Assembly (NCBI RefSeq): GCF_038637725.1
Contig: NZ_CP152052.1
Location: 3,789,001 to 3,853,000 of the forward strand
DNA from: Psychrobacillus sp. FSL H8-0483
Lineage (GTDB): Bacteria > Bacillota > Bacilli > Bacillales_A > Planococcaceae
Length of the DNA stretch: 64,000 nucleotides
Direction of reading: 5' to 3'
The notes beneath the pieces were generated by a model, which had not been told where the DNA came from, made no database searches, and saw nothing but the letters and a program-made list of their open reading frames with translations. Shown here piece by piece: positions 42,965 to 51,712 of this stretch; positions within the stretch are counted from its first letter, which is position 1, and every line of letters starts with the position of its first letter. The position numbers and the translations under genes are program-made.

Positions 42965-43717
42965 ATGAAAATTGTTTCTATTCGTGATTTTCACATAGGA
43001 GAAGGTGTACCGAAAATTATAGTTCCGCTTATGGGGAAAAATAAGGATCAACTACTTACGGAAATTAAAACAATTCAACAGGTAAGTCCTGATATTGTCG
43101 AGTGGCGCGCAGATGTGCTAGTAGATATTGAAAATATAGAGGCAGTTAAAGAAACACTTTCCGCTATTCGAAAAGCACTTTTTCCTACGCCTCTTTTATT
43201 CACATTTAGAAGTCATCGTGAAGGTGGAAATAAAGAAATCAAAGATGCTTATTATAAGCAGCTTTTAGAGGAAGTCATACTTACAAAGGAAATTGACTTA
43301 ATTGACGTGGAGTTATTTTCACCGCATGTAAGCGAAATTGTAGAGATTGCAAAAGCCAAAGATGTATTTGTCATCATGTCTAATCATGATTTTGAAAAAA
43401 CACCCATGAAAGAAGAAATTATCCGGAGACTGCAAAGAATGCAGGAGCTTGGTGCACATATACCGAAAATCGCTGTGATGCCTAAAAATCCCATGGATGT
43501 ACTCACATTACTTGATGCTACTTACACTATGTATTCCCTGCATGCAGACCGACCGATTATTACAATGTCGATGGCATCCACTGGTGTTATCAGTCGGCTA
43601 GCTGGAGAGACTTTTGGTTCTGCCGCAACATTTGGCGCGGGAATCGAAGCTTCTGCTCCTGGACAAATACCAGCTGCAGAGCTCAGAAGAATATTAGAAA
43701 CATTACAGACAAACTAA
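42965..43717 (+). CDS. aroD: Type I 3-dehydroquinate dehydratase
   Basis: The 250-residue enzyme converts 3-dehydroquinate to 3-dehydroshikimate in the shikimate pathway through a Schiff base. The catalytic His is His141 (IMSNHDF) and the Schiff-base Lys is Lys168 (IPKIAVMP). The substrate-binding EWRAD motif is near 46-50 and TFRSHREGG near 80-88. The start is ATG 42965, nine bases after GGAGGGG. It stands alone, divergent from the acetyltransferase. Confidence 0.95.
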   Translation: MKIVSIRDFHIGEGVPKIIVPLMGKNKDQLLTEIKTIQQVSPDIVEWRADVLVDIENIEAVKETLSAIRKALFPTPLLFTFRSHREGGNKEIKDAYYKQLLEEVILTKEIDLIDVELFSPHVSEIVEIAKAKDVFVIMSNHDFEKTPMKEEIIRRLQRMQELGAHIPKIAVMPKNPMDVLTLLDATYTMYSLHADRPIITMSMASTGVISRLAGETFGSAATFGAGIEASAPGQIPAAELRRILETLQTN

Positions 43718-43759
43718 TAACGAGATTGTCCAACTCTCTTAATTAGGTATCGTTAATCT

Positions 43760-43836
43760 ACCAATTCTCAAGGATATTCATCCAAAAGTATTCAGTATTC
43801 TTCCAAAACTATTCGGCATGCTTCCAAAGTAACTAT
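43760..43836. repeat. Tandem array, 21-bp period (four units of TCCAAA type)
   Basis: TCCAAA occurs at 43781, 43802 and 43823, with a decayed ACCAAT at 43760, all exactly 21 bp apart. Units two and three share TCCAAAA-TATTC-G-AT-CT. It lies downstream of aroD and has the same period as arrays of different sequence elsewhere in the window. Confidence 0.7.
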
Positions 43837-43863
43837 AAATACCTTCTTCCGGTATTTATAGTT
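43831..43863. terminator. Hairpin between aroD and the GNAT gene
   Basis: A perfect 13-bp stem (AACTATAAATACC / GGTATTTATAGTT) with a 7-nt loop overlaps the GNAT stop. It lacks a clear T run, so efficiency is uncertain. Confidence 0.55.
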
Positions 43864-44302
43864 GCCGAGCTAGTCGAATCATATCAACACAGATGATTCC
43901 ATTCTCCACAATCTCTTCCTCATAATGAATCGTGAAAAAGTCTTTATCCACACCGGTAATACGAAAACCGCATTTTTGATAGAGAGCCAACTGTCCGATA
44001 CTTGAATTGCCTGTTCCTACTTCGATCAGTTTATAGCCTTGTTGTTTTGCCTTCTCTATTGCATCCAGTACAAGCGCTTTGCCAATTCCCTTCCCTTGGT
44101 ACTGTTCTGCTACTGCAATATTCACAAGTTCTACTGTTTTAGGTCTAGTCGGGAGCAATACATATACTCCGATTGTTTCACTATTTTTTTCGGCTATGTA
44201 GCATTCTCCTCTTTGTATATATTGCTCGATAAGCTTGCGGGAAGGATCCGCGAGTAATAATAGATCCATCGGATATGCTTCCTTTATTCTTTTCGTTTTC
44301 AT
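43856..44302 (-). CDS. GNAT-family N-acetyltransferase
   Basis: The 148-residue protein is a single GNAT domain with motif A VNIAVAEQYQGKGIGKALV (about 63-81) and motif B NSSIGQLALYQKCGFRI. The acceptor is unknown. It abuts the stop of adaB on the same strand (ATG directly next to the TAA), so it appears to be the third gene of the adaA-adaB operon. That placement suggests a role during alkylation stress but gives no mechanism. Confidence 0.85.
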   Translation of the reverse strand: MKTKRIKEAYPMDLLLLADPSRKLIEQYIQRGECYIAEKNSETIGVYVLLPTRPKTVELVNIAVAEQYQGKGIGKALVLDAIEKAKQQGYKLIEVGTGNSSIGQLALYQKCGFRITGVDKDFFTIHYEEEIVENGIICVDMIRLARQL

Positions 44303-44809
44303 TTACAAATCTCCATTTTCTAATGTTAATAGCCTTTCTTTCATTTCTAATCCGCCACGGTAGCCTGTTAATGCGCCATTTTTCGCGACTACTCGGTGAC
44401 AGGGAATGGTTATTAATACTGGGTTTGCCCCAATTGCTGCTCCTACCGCTCTAACGGCAGCGGGATTTTGAATTATATTTGCAATTTCCGAGTATGATTT
44501 CTTCTCTCCATAAGGAATTTTGGACAGTGTATCCCAAATGGCTAATTGGAATGCTGTTCCTTTCAACTCCACTGGCACTGTGAATTCTCGAAGTGTTCCG
44601 TTTAGATATTCTTTTATTTCATTTTTGTATGGAGATAAAGCTTTTTCCTCTTCCACTAACTCATATTTTGGAAAATGCTTTGCTAACCAAGCTTCCATTT
44701 CTTCATATGGTTTACCTTGCGAACCAACATAACATAGCCCATTTTCCGTTGTTGCCATATATAATTGCCATTCATGATGAATGAAAAGCGTCCAGTATAT
44801 TTTATTCAT
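44303..44809 (-). CDS. adaB: Methylated-DNA-[protein]-cysteine S-methyltransferase (AdaB/Ogt)
   Basis: The 168-residue protein has the suicide acceptor motif IPCHRVV with Cys137, the helix-turn-helix/arginine-finger region KKSYSEIANIIQNPAAVRAVGAAIGANP (only parts quoted), and TGYRGGLEMKERLL. It moves methyl groups from O6-methylguanine to its own cysteine. The start overlaps the end of adaA by 8 bp (ATGAATAA), as in the B. subtilis adaA-adaB operon. Confidence 0.93.
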   Translation of the reverse strand: MNKIYWTLFIHHEWQLYMATTENGLCYVGSQGKPYEEMEAWLAKHFPKYELVEEEKALSPYKNEIKEYLNGTLREFTVPVELKGTAFQLAIWDTLSKIPYGEKKSYSEIANIIQNPAAVRAVGAAIGANPVLITIPCHRVVAKNGALTGYRGGLEMKERLLTLENGDL

Positions 44810-45368
44810 TTGTTGGATTCTCCTTTTTTCTATATTGGTTTGGGGTATTCCCTGTTATCTTTTTAAATAGTGTAATGAAATATGGGATATTGTGCATTCC
44901 AATTGTAGAACCTATTTCCACAAGTGGTTTGTTTGTAGTTGTGAGCAATTCTTTTGCTTTCGCTATTCTAATTTGTTGCAAATATTCTACAGGTGAAATT
45001 CCCAACACTCTTTTAAACGTTTTCTGCAAATGGTACGGGCTTCCATGACATATATCCGCCAGATGTTCTAGCGTTAATTGCTCATCATAATGCCTATCCA
45101 TGTACTCCGTAATTTGTGTGACCCACTCCTCGTCTGGCAAGCATAATCCACTTGGTTTACAACGTTTGCACGAACGAAAGCCATCTTCTATTGCCCCTTT
45201 TGCTTCTTGATAAATTCGGACATTTTCTTTCTTTGGTGGTCGTGATTTACAAGAAGGTCGACAAAATATGCCCGTCGATTTGACAGCATAATAAAACACA
45301 TCGTCGTAAGCTGAGTTATTATCAATAATTGCTTGCCACTGCTCATCTGATATTTTCTCGTTGTTCAT
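44802..45368 (-). CDS. adaA: AdaA: methylphosphotriester-sensing transcriptional activator
   Basis: The 188-residue protein has an N-terminal zinc/methyl-acceptor Ada domain with cysteines 36, 40, 67 and 70 (FCRPSC and CKRC), and a C-terminal AraC helix-turn-helix domain (about 90-185; HYDEQLTLEHLADICHGSPYHL in part). Transfer of a methyl group from a DNA phosphotriester to Cys36 turns it into an activator of the adaptive response. The ATG follows GGAGG. It heads adaA-adaB-GNAT and diverges from alkA. Confidence 0.95.
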   Translation of the reverse strand: MNNEKISDEQWQAIIDNNSAYDDVFYYAVKSTGIFCRPSCKSRPPKKENVRIYQEAKGAIEDGFRSCKRCKPSGLCLPDEEWVTQITEYMDRHYDEQLTLEHLADICHGSPYHLQKTFKRVLGISPVEYLQQIRIAKAKELLTTTNKPLVEIGSTIGMHNIPYFITLFKKITGNTPNQYRKKENPTNE

Positions 45369-45409
45369 GGAATCACCTCCACCTTATTATACTTTTATTT
45401 CTACAATCA

Positions 45410-45436
45410 TTGCTTATTTTGTGAGCATAATAGCAA
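45410..45436. promoter_or_regulatory. Candidate Ada operator between adaA and alkA
   Basis: TTGCTTATT and AATAGCAA form an imperfect inverted repeat in the 120-bp divergent region. It lies just upstream of the likely alkA -10 (TATAAT, 45458-45463), whose -35 is poor, as expected for an activator-dependent promoter. The GCAA half-sites resemble the known Ada box. Confidence 0.5.
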
Positions 45437-45488
45437 GATAACGAAATTCTCTATATATATAATGGATAAATAAAGGGGTGATCGCAAC

Positions 45489-46403
45489 ATGTTATGGGAA
45501 GAACAAGGAAAACAAATTATGATAAAAACACCATCCAATTTTAGTTTTAAACACAACCTTGAATATTTGTCTCGGTCTACAAATGAATGCTTATTCCATA
45601 TCTACGAAAATAAAGTAAGAAAAGCGATACCGGTGGGTGAATTTACGACACTTGTTGAAATTAGCGAAAGAGATAACCTTGTATTAATTGTAGAGTTTTT
45701 AGGCAATACAAGACCTGCATATAAATCTGCTCGTGAACAAGTGGTTACTTACGTGATGGATTGGTTTGATCTAAAAACTGACCTAAAGCCATTTTATGAA
45801 CTAGCTAAAAAGGATTCGGTGCTTCAACAAGCTGTAAAAAATTTTAACGGGCTACGGATTATGGGGATTCCGGATTTATTCGAAGCGATAGCTTGGGGTG
45901 TACTGGGCCAACAAATCAATCTCACATATGCTTACACCTTAAAGAGACGTTTGGTCGAAACATTTGGGCGATCCATTGAATTGGAAGGACATCAATATTG
46001 GTTATTCCCAACTCCTAATGACATTGCGAAACTCACTGTAGAAGATCTTGCAGATTTAAAGATGACCGTGAAAAAATGTGAGTACTTAATAGATGTTGCG
46101 AAATTAATACAACTGGGTTTCCTTACAAAAGAAATGCTCCTAGAAACAAATGATGTAAAAGAAGCAGAGAAAATGCTCACGAAGATTCGTGGTATTGGTC
46201 CTTGGACGGCTAACTATGTGCTAATGCGTTGCTTAAGATATCCTTCCGCATTTCCGATAGATGATGTCGGCCTACATAATGCGATTAAGCATGTGACCGG
46301 ATCTGAGCAAAAGCCTTTGAAAGAAGAAATATTGCAACTCGCTCAACCATGGAATGGCTGGGAAGCGTACGCGACTTTCTATTTGTGGAGGTTTTTGTAT
46401 TAA
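45489..46403 (+). CDS. alkA: DNA-3-methyladenine glycosylase II
   Basis: The 304-residue protein has an N-terminal AlkA_N-like domain and a helix-hairpin-helix GPD glycosylase domain: AWGVLGQQINLTYAY (about 135-150), TKIRGIGPWTANYVLMRCL hairpin (about 231-249), and the catalytic Asp in FPIDDVGLHNAI. It excises 3-methyladenine and other alkylated bases. The ATG has AAAGGGGTG upstream. It diverges from adaA, so both arms of the adaptive response share one control region. Confidence 0.93.
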   Translation: MLWEEQGKQIMIKTPSNFSFKHNLEYLSRSTNECLFHIYENKVRKAIPVGEFTTLVEISERDNLVLIVEFLGNTRPAYKSAREQVVTYVMDWFDLKTDLKPFYELAKKDSVLQQAVKNFNGLRIMGIPDLFEAIAWGVLGQQINLTYAYTLKRRLVETFGRSIELEGHQYWLFPTPNDIAKLTVEDLADLKMTVKKCEYLIDVAKLIQLGFLTKEMLLETNDVKEAEKMLTKIRGIGPWTANYVLMRCLRYPSAFPIDDVGLHNAIKHVTGSEQKPLKEEILQLAQPWNGWEAYATFYLWRFLY

Positions 46404-46435
46404 AGATCTCGCTCAGGATCATTTGACCAAAAACT

Positions 46436-46481
46436 AAAAAATTCCCGTCCTCCTCACTTCGAGTTGGACGGGATTTTTTTA
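46436..46481. terminator. Terminator between alkA and the stalk-domain gene
   Basis: TCCCGTCC pairs with GGACGGGA across a loop of about 15 nt and is followed by TTTTTTT. It serves convergent genes. Confidence 0.8.
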
Positions 46482-47375
46482 TGGTTGAATCAATAAGTCT
46501 AAAAAGTCTTCAGATACATATGTTTTATTGTTCTTTAATACCGGTTTTTCTACGAATTGTCGCAAGCTCTTATTGTAACTATACGTTTTTTCACCACGTG
46601 TAATAGAAAAAGAGCTATTCCCTATCGTTACTAATGCTCCATTATGTTTTGAATTAGATTGTACTTTATAGCCAAGTTCTTCTGCTACTTTACGCAGTGG
46701 AATCATTTTCACTCCATTTTGCATAAAATGATCATTTTCAATTATCGTTTGAACTTCTTTCATTTCGTTTGAAAGATAGTTGAGCGCTACAATTTTACTC
46801 GGTGTTGTTTGGGGTGGAATACTCCTTGTTGTAATTGTATAAAATACAACGAGTTCCTTGCCACTTAAGTCTTCTTGTCCAATTTTTTCGCCTTTTTCAT
46901 TTACTAAAGCAGTTTCTTTTGCAATATTTAGCTTCAATTCATTATCTAAACTAACAAAGTTTTTATCGAACTTTCCTACTTTTACAAAACCTAGTTGTTG
47001 TTGATCGTGAACAATTACTAATTCCGGGGTAATTTGTGCTGGATAAATGAGAATCATCGGTTTAAGTTTATCGAAATACGCATCAATTTCTTGCCCTTTT
47101 TGGAACGTTTCTTTTTTCACAGTTTTTGCCGTACCACTATTAAACAAAAGTGTATCGTTTGTTAAGGTAAATAGGGTGATGACTGGTTCCTTTTCCTTCG
47201 TTTCCACTGTTAAAATAACTTTGTCGTCATTTGTTTTCACATCAGTGATGACTCCTGAAAATTGGACATAATTCGTACTATCCATTTTTTCATCCCCACT
47301 TTGTGCGCTTACTGATGAGTAATCACCCATCAATGCTACTAATAATACCATTACTAATATACTTATTTTCTTCAT
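46479..47375 (-). CDS. Secreted protein with copper amine oxidase-like (stalk) domain
   Basis: The 298-residue protein has a signal peptide (about 1-25, SVSAQS cleavage region), a central beta-rich region (about 35-195), and a C-terminal domain with KMIPLRKVAEELGYKV and KTYVSEDFLDLL. The latter is the Cu_amine_oxidN1-type stalk repeat common in secreted Bacillales proteins. The start is ATG 47375, seven bases after GGGAG; a longer frame begins before the site. Function is unknown; a cell-wall-associated role is likely. Confidence 0.8.
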   Translation of the reverse strand: MKKISILVMVLLVALMGDYSSVSAQSGDEKMDSTNYVQFSGVITDVKTNDDKVILTVETKEKEPVITLFTLTNDTLLFNSGTAKTVKKETFQKGQEIDAYFDKLKPMILIYPAQITPELVIVHDQQQLGFVKVGKFDKNFVSLDNELKLNIAKETALVNEKGEKIGQEDLSGKELVVFYTITTRSIPPQTTPSKIVALNYLSNEMKEVQTIIENDHFMQNGVKMIPLRKVAEELGYKVQSNSKHNGALVTIGNSSFSITRGEKTYSYNKSLRQFVEKPVLKNNKTYVSEDFLDLLIQP

Positions 47376-47445
47376 CGTCTCGCTCCCTCTTTTTGGCATA
47401 TCTTTAATTTAGACGTTCCTCTAAAAAAAACGTTACATAAAAATT

Positions 47446-47471
47446 TGAAACATTCCCCCAATTAAAACGTA
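47446..47471 (+). promoter_or_regulatory. ECF sigma (SigW-type) promoter of the YhaQP-like exporter
   Basis: TGAAAC (47446-47451) and CGTA (47468-47471) are exactly 16 bp apart, as at yuaF. It lies 42 bp before the ATP-binding subunit gene and suggests control by envelope stress. Confidence 0.8.
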
Positions 47472-47512
47472 TACATGAGGGTGAGCAAAAAATCATAGAA
47501 TGGAGCCTACAT

Positions 47513-48412
47513 ATGACGTTATCTATCAATCAAGTAACTAAAAGATATCAAGACTTTGTGGCCGTCGATAATCTATCTTTCACCATTGAAAAAGGTGAAA
47601 TCTTTGGATTGATCGGACAAAACGGTGCCGGCAAAACAACTACGTTTCGTATGATTTTAGATCTTCAGGAAACGACTGAGGGTACAATTATGTGGAATGG
47701 GAAACATATTAATTCCATTAACCGAGATGTTCTCGGATATTTACCAGAGGAACGAGGCATATTTCCTTCCATGACAGTGGAAGATCAATTGTATTTCTTC
47801 GGTGAACTAAGAGGGAAACTACGTAAGGATTTACGAAAAGAAGTAAATTACTGGATTGAACGTTTTGAATTAGAAGATAAGCGAAAAGCAAAAGCAGAAA
47901 CATTGTCAAAAGGAAATCAACAAAAAGTACAGCTTATCGCGAGCTTTATCCACCAACCGGAGTTTCTCATATTAGATGAGCCATTTAGTGGACTGGATCC
48001 TGTCAATAAGGATTTATTAAAAACTGCGATTTTAGAGTTAAAGGAAAAAGGTACGACCATTTTATTTTCAAGTCATCAAATGGATAATGTTGAGGAGCTT
48101 TGTGACCATCTTTGTTTATTGAAGCGAGGAGTCTCTTTATTTTCCGGTAGTTTATTAGATTTGAAAAAACAATATGGGAAAACGAAATTGACCATTCGAA
48201 CAGATGTCCCAATGGAAGTTCTTGAAAAATTAGATGGTGTGCAGAATATACACATTGGGAAAGATCAATATACCCTTACTTTAACGAATGAATCAAACGC
48301 ACAGTCTATTTTTGACTTTGTTTCTAACGGGAAATATATCGAGAAGTTCAGCTTAGATTATTTGACATTAGATGAAATATTCAAAGATAAGGTCGGTGGT
48401 ACACATGTCTAA
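47513..48412 (+). CDS. ABC transporter ATP-binding protein (NatA/YhaQ-like)
   Basis: The 299-residue ATPase has Walker A GQNGAGKTT (about 35-43), the signature LSKGNQQKVQLIASF, Walker B FLILDEPFSGLDP and the H-loop SSHQMD. The C-terminal about 80 residues form the accessory domain of NatA-like proteins. The size matches B. subtilis YhaQ (298). NatAB/YhaQP systems are linked to Na+ or drug extrusion. The ATG has GGAG 7 nt upstream. It overlaps the permease gene by 8 bp. Confidence 0.9.
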   Translation: MTLSINQVTKRYQDFVAVDNLSFTIEKGEIFGLIGQNGAGKTTTFRMILDLQETTEGTIMWNGKHINSINRDVLGYLPEERGIFPSMTVEDQLYFFGELRGKLRKDLRKEVNYWIERFELEDKRKAKAETLSKGNQQKVQLIASFIHQPEFLILDEPFSGLDPVNKDLLKTAILELKEKGTTILFSSHQMDNVEELCDHLCLLKRGVSLFSGSLLDLKKQYGKTKLTIRTDVPMEVLEKLDGVQNIHIGKDQYTLTLTNESNAQSIFDFVSNGKYIEKFSLDYLTLDEIFKDKVGGTHV

Positions 48413-49643
48413 ATTCTGGCTTCTAGTCAAACAGCTATATATTCAAAAAGTAAAAGCAAAATCATTTATCCTTTCCATCTTCCTGTATATCGCTGTAATT
48501 AGCGGAGTTATGTTTTGGTCAGATATAAAAGCAGCATTTTTTGAAGATGAAGCACTTCAAATTGCCTTGATTAACGAAACAGATGCTGATATTGAAGCAT
48601 TGTTTGAATCGAACAATGACCTAGAGTTTACATTTCCATCTGCAGAAATAGCAGAAGTAGAGCAACAAGTAGTGGAAGGTGATTACGCCGCAGCTATTTT
48701 CATCAAAGACCAAGACAACTCTCTAGCTGCAGAAATCGCTACCTTCGAACCACTGACATTTAACAATCAACAGAGCTTGTCTTCTACACTTCAATATGCG
48801 GGTAAATTGTATGAAGTACAGCAACTGAATCTTACTGCAGAGCAAGCTGATAAAATTCTTCAATCCGAAACAGTTATTTCAATGAAAAACCTAAACGAGC
48901 AATCTACAACTGGAAAAAGTGAAAATGAAAAAGCAGCTGGAATGGGCGCTTCTTTCTTAGTTGGATTTTTAATTTACTCATTTGTCATGACATTTTTATC
49001 CATGATTACAACAGATGTAGCGTCTGAAAAAGGGTCGCGAGTATTAGAAGTATTACTTGCAAGTGTAAAACCAGCTACGCATTTCATGGCCAAATTAACT
49101 GGGACCTTCTTGCTTGCCATTACACAAATTGGGGCGTTACTTCTGATTCAAGGATTATTATTTTTGTTCATTGACGGCGGTTCCAAATGGGATATTGTGA
49201 TAGAAATTAGTCAAGAGCTATCCTTTGTATACATTGGTTATGCTGTTTCGTTTTTACTGATAACCATTCTCCTTTATTTAATTTTAGGTGCACTACTAGG
49301 TTCTCTTGTTTCCAAAGTAGAGGAATCTAGCCAAGCAATGATGCCCGCTATGTTAGTAGGGATTCTAGGGTTCTACGTGTTAATTGCAGGAATGTCTAGT
49401 CCTGATACGATGCTTATCAAAGTATTCTCATACATTCCCTTTACATCTGGAATGGTAATGCCCCTTCGTATCGGAGCAACCGATATCTCGTCGTTTGAAC
49501 CAATGTTATCCATGCTCATTTTAGTTGGTACCGTAATAGTATTGTTCTTGATCAGTCTATCCTTCTACAAACGCAGCGTTCTAACGTATAGTTCGGGAGG
49601 CATTATACAAAAAATCAAAACTGTTTTAAAGGTAACAACTTAA
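48405..49643 (+). CDS. ABC-2-type transporter permease (NatB/YhaP-like)
   Basis: The 412-residue protein has an N-terminal membrane helix (about 20-37), a large extracellular domain (about 40-175) and about five C-terminal helices (about 180-395), the layout of NatB/YhaP. TDVASEKGSRVLEVLLASVKP is the conserved cytoplasmic coupling segment. The start is ATG 48405 with GGTGG before it, overlapping the ATPase stop (ATGTCTAA). Together they form one exporter, with Na+ or a toxic compound as likely substrate. Confidence 0.88.
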   Translation: MSKFWLLVKQLYIQKVKAKSFILSIFLYIAVISGVMFWSDIKAAFFEDEALQIALINETDADIEALFESNNDLEFTFPSAEIAEVEQQVVEGDYAAAIFIKDQDNSLAAEIATFEPLTFNNQQSLSSTLQYAGKLYEVQQLNLTAEQADKILQSETVISMKNLNEQSTTGKSENEKAAGMGASFLVGFLIYSFVMTFLSMITTDVASEKGSRVLEVLLASVKPATHFMAKLTGTFLLAITQIGALLLIQGLLFLFIDGGSKWDIVIEISQELSFVYIGYAVSFLLITILLYLILGALLGSLVSKVEESSQAMMPAMLVGILGFYVLIAGMSSPDTMLIKVFSYIPFTSGMVMPLRIGATDISSFEPMLSMLILVGTVIVLFLISLSFYKRSVLTYSSGGIIQKIKTVLKVTT

Positions 49644-49649
49644 TAAAAG

Positions 49650-49742
49650 ACTACAGGCATCCATGAAATTAGTGAAGTTGCTAAATCACTTAGCCAAGGT
49701 GCAATGATGATTCAAGAAGAAATTAATAAATTTAAAATCTAA
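49650..49742 (+). pseudogene. Remnant of a methyl-accepting chemotaxis protein C-terminus
   Basis: A 30-codon stretch, open to TAA, reads TTGIHEISEVAKSLSQG then AMMIQEEINKFKI. Heptad pattern and the terminal NKFKI match the last residues of chemoreceptors (compare [10 protein letters not shown] of the intact one at 61236-62948). There is no start or upstream receptor sequence, so it is a fossil left by deletion. A terminator follows directly. Confidence 0.65.
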
Positions 49743-49754
49743 CATGACTACGTC

Positions 49755-49797
49755 AAACAATCGTGCAGGGATACCCTTTCACGATTGTTTTTTTTGA
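49755..49797 (+). terminator. Terminator after the chemoreceptor remnant
   Basis: AAACAATCGTG pairs with CACGATTGTTT and is followed by TTTTTG. It now ends the exporter operon. Confidence 0.85.
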
Positions 49798-49852
49798 TTC
49801 AACCTGGAACTTCTTGCATAAAATAAATCCATGAAAGAAAGGATGCGAATAA

Positions 49853-51697
49853 ATGTGTGGAATTACTGGATGGATTCATTTTAATAAGGATTTAAGAAAC
49901 GAAACGTCAACTGTTGAAAAAATGACGGAAACATTAAAGAAACGTGGGCCAGATGACAACAATATATGGAGCAGTGCACATACATTACTTGGTCACCGAC
50001 GATTAACAGTCGTCGATCCCATTGGCGGGAAGCAACCTATGGTAAAAATTTTTCAGTCGATCCAATATACCCTTTCGTATAATGGGGAATTGTACAACAC
50101 CGAAGACCTTCGGAAGGAATTATTAAAACGGGGTCATACTTTTTCAGGACATTCGGACACAGAAGTTTTATTGACCTCTTATATTGAATGGAAAGAAAAA
50201 TGTGTAGATTATTTCAATGGGATTTTTGCTTTTGCCATTTGGGATGAACAAGAACAAAAGGTTTTTATTGCGCGCGATCGTTTGGGTGTCAAACCACTCT
50301 TTTACACAGAAAGAAATGGGGGGTTTCTTTTTGGCTCTGAATTAAAAGCACTTCTTGCTCACCCAGATGTTCCAACGAACATTACCAGAGAAGGATTATC
50401 GGAAATAATCGGCTTAGGCCCATCACGCACCCCTGGACTGGGTGTTTATGAAGGAATCCAGGAATTACGACCAGCTCATGCTCTCACTTTTTCTCGTAAT
50501 GGTCTTCGCATCTGGCGTTATTGGAATGTAGAAAGTAAGGAGCATACAGACTCCTTAGATGAAACTGCTGAAAAAGTACGTTACCTCGTAACAGATGCTG
50601 TGGAGCGTCAACTCGTATCAGACGTACCCCTTTGCACATTCCTTTCAGGAGGTCTAGACTCTAGCCTCATCACAGCTATCGCAGCAAGTGCATATGCCAA
50701 AGATGCTAAAGGACCTCTCCATACTTATTCCATTGATTATGAAAACAATCAACAGCACTTTCAGGGGAACGCTTTTCAGCCAAGTGACGACCGCCCTTGG
50801 ATTCAAAAAGCATCTAGTAATTTAAATACCACTCACCACTATTCCATCATTAGTCAAAACCAACTAGTCGACTACTTAACTGAAGCTGTACACGTTCGGG
50901 ATCTTCCAGGAATGGCGGACATTGATTCCTCCTTACTTTGGTTCTGTAAAGAAATAAAACAGGATTTCACCGTTGGATTATCTGGCGAATGTGCAGATGA
51001 AATTTTTGGTGGTTACCCCTGGTTTCATCAAGTAGGTCATTTCGAAAACGGATTCCCTTGGATACGTTCCAAAAATGAACGAAATTCTCTACTTAATGAT
51101 AGCTGGCAAAAGAAGCTGCACATAGATGACTACGTTCAACATGCATATGCAACTACTATTGCAGAGACTCCTCAATTATTCGGTGAATCTGCACTGGACG
51201 CTAAACGGCGTGAACTTTTTTATATGAATATGACTTGGTTTATGACAACTTTATTGGATCGGAAAGATCGCATGAGTATGGGTGCCAGCTTAGAGGTACG
51301 AGTACCATTTGCAGATCATCGCTTAGTAGAATACGCATGGAATATTCCGTGGGATTATAAAATGGTTGGCAATCAAGAAAAAGGAATCTTACGAAAAGCT
51401 CTTACTGGGATTCTTCCAGTAGACGTACTATATCGTAAAAAAAGCCCTTATCCTAAAACGCATAATCCTGTTTACTCAGAGAAAGTCCAAAGTATGCTTA
51501 AGGAACAATTGCTAGATAAAAATTCCATTCTTCATGAACTATTTGATGCGAAGCGCCTTTCTAATTTAATTGAAACGAATGGAGATGCTTTTAAAGTTCC
51601 ATGGTTTGGTCAATTGATGTCAGGACCACAACTATTAGCATATTTGGCGCAGATGCATATTTGGTTTAAGGATTACCAAGTACAGCTTGTGGATTAA
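49853..51697 (+). CDS. asnO: Glutamine-hydrolysing asparagine synthetase (AsnO-like)
   Basis: The 614-residue protein has an N-terminal Ntn glutaminase domain with catalytic Cys2 (MCGITGW), RGPDDNN and GHRRLTVVDP, and a C-terminal synthetase domain with the ATP P-loop SGGLDSSLITA (about 264-274). Length and sequence resemble B. subtilis AsnO (614 residues), which is needed for sporulation, more than AsnB. It converts aspartate to asparagine using glutamine and ATP. The ATG has AAAGGATG upstream. It stands alone. Confidence 0.9.
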   Translation: MCGITGWIHFNKDLRNETSTVEKMTETLKKRGPDDNNIWSSAHTLLGHRRLTVVDPIGGKQPMVKIFQSIQYTLSYNGELYNTEDLRKELLKRGHTFSGHSDTEVLLTSYIEWKEKCVDYFNGIFAFAIWDEQEQKVFIARDRLGVKPLFYTERNGGFLFGSELKALLAHPDVPTNITREGLSEIIGLGPSRTPGLGVYEGIQELRPAHALTFSRNGLRIWRYWNVESKEHTDSLDETAEKVRYLVTDAVERQLVSDVPLCTFLSGGLDSSLITAIAASAYAKDAKGPLHTYSIDYENNQQHFQGNAFQPSDDRPWIQKASSNLNTTHHYSIISQNQLVDYLTEAVHVRDLPGMADIDSSLLWFCKEIKQDFTVGLSGECADEIFGGYPWFHQVGHFENGFPWIRSKNERNSLLNDSWQKKLHIDDYVQHAYATTIAETPQLFGESALDAKRRELFYMNMTWFMTTLLDRKDRMSMGASLEVRVPFADHRLVEYAWNIPWDYKMVGNQEKGILRKALTGILPVDVLYRKKSPYPKTHNPVYSEKVQSMLKEQLLDKNSILHELFDAKRLSNLIETNGDAFKVPWFGQLMSGPQLLAYLAQMHIWFKDYQVQLVD

Positions 51698-51712
51698 TTG
51701 ATATAGATTTTG

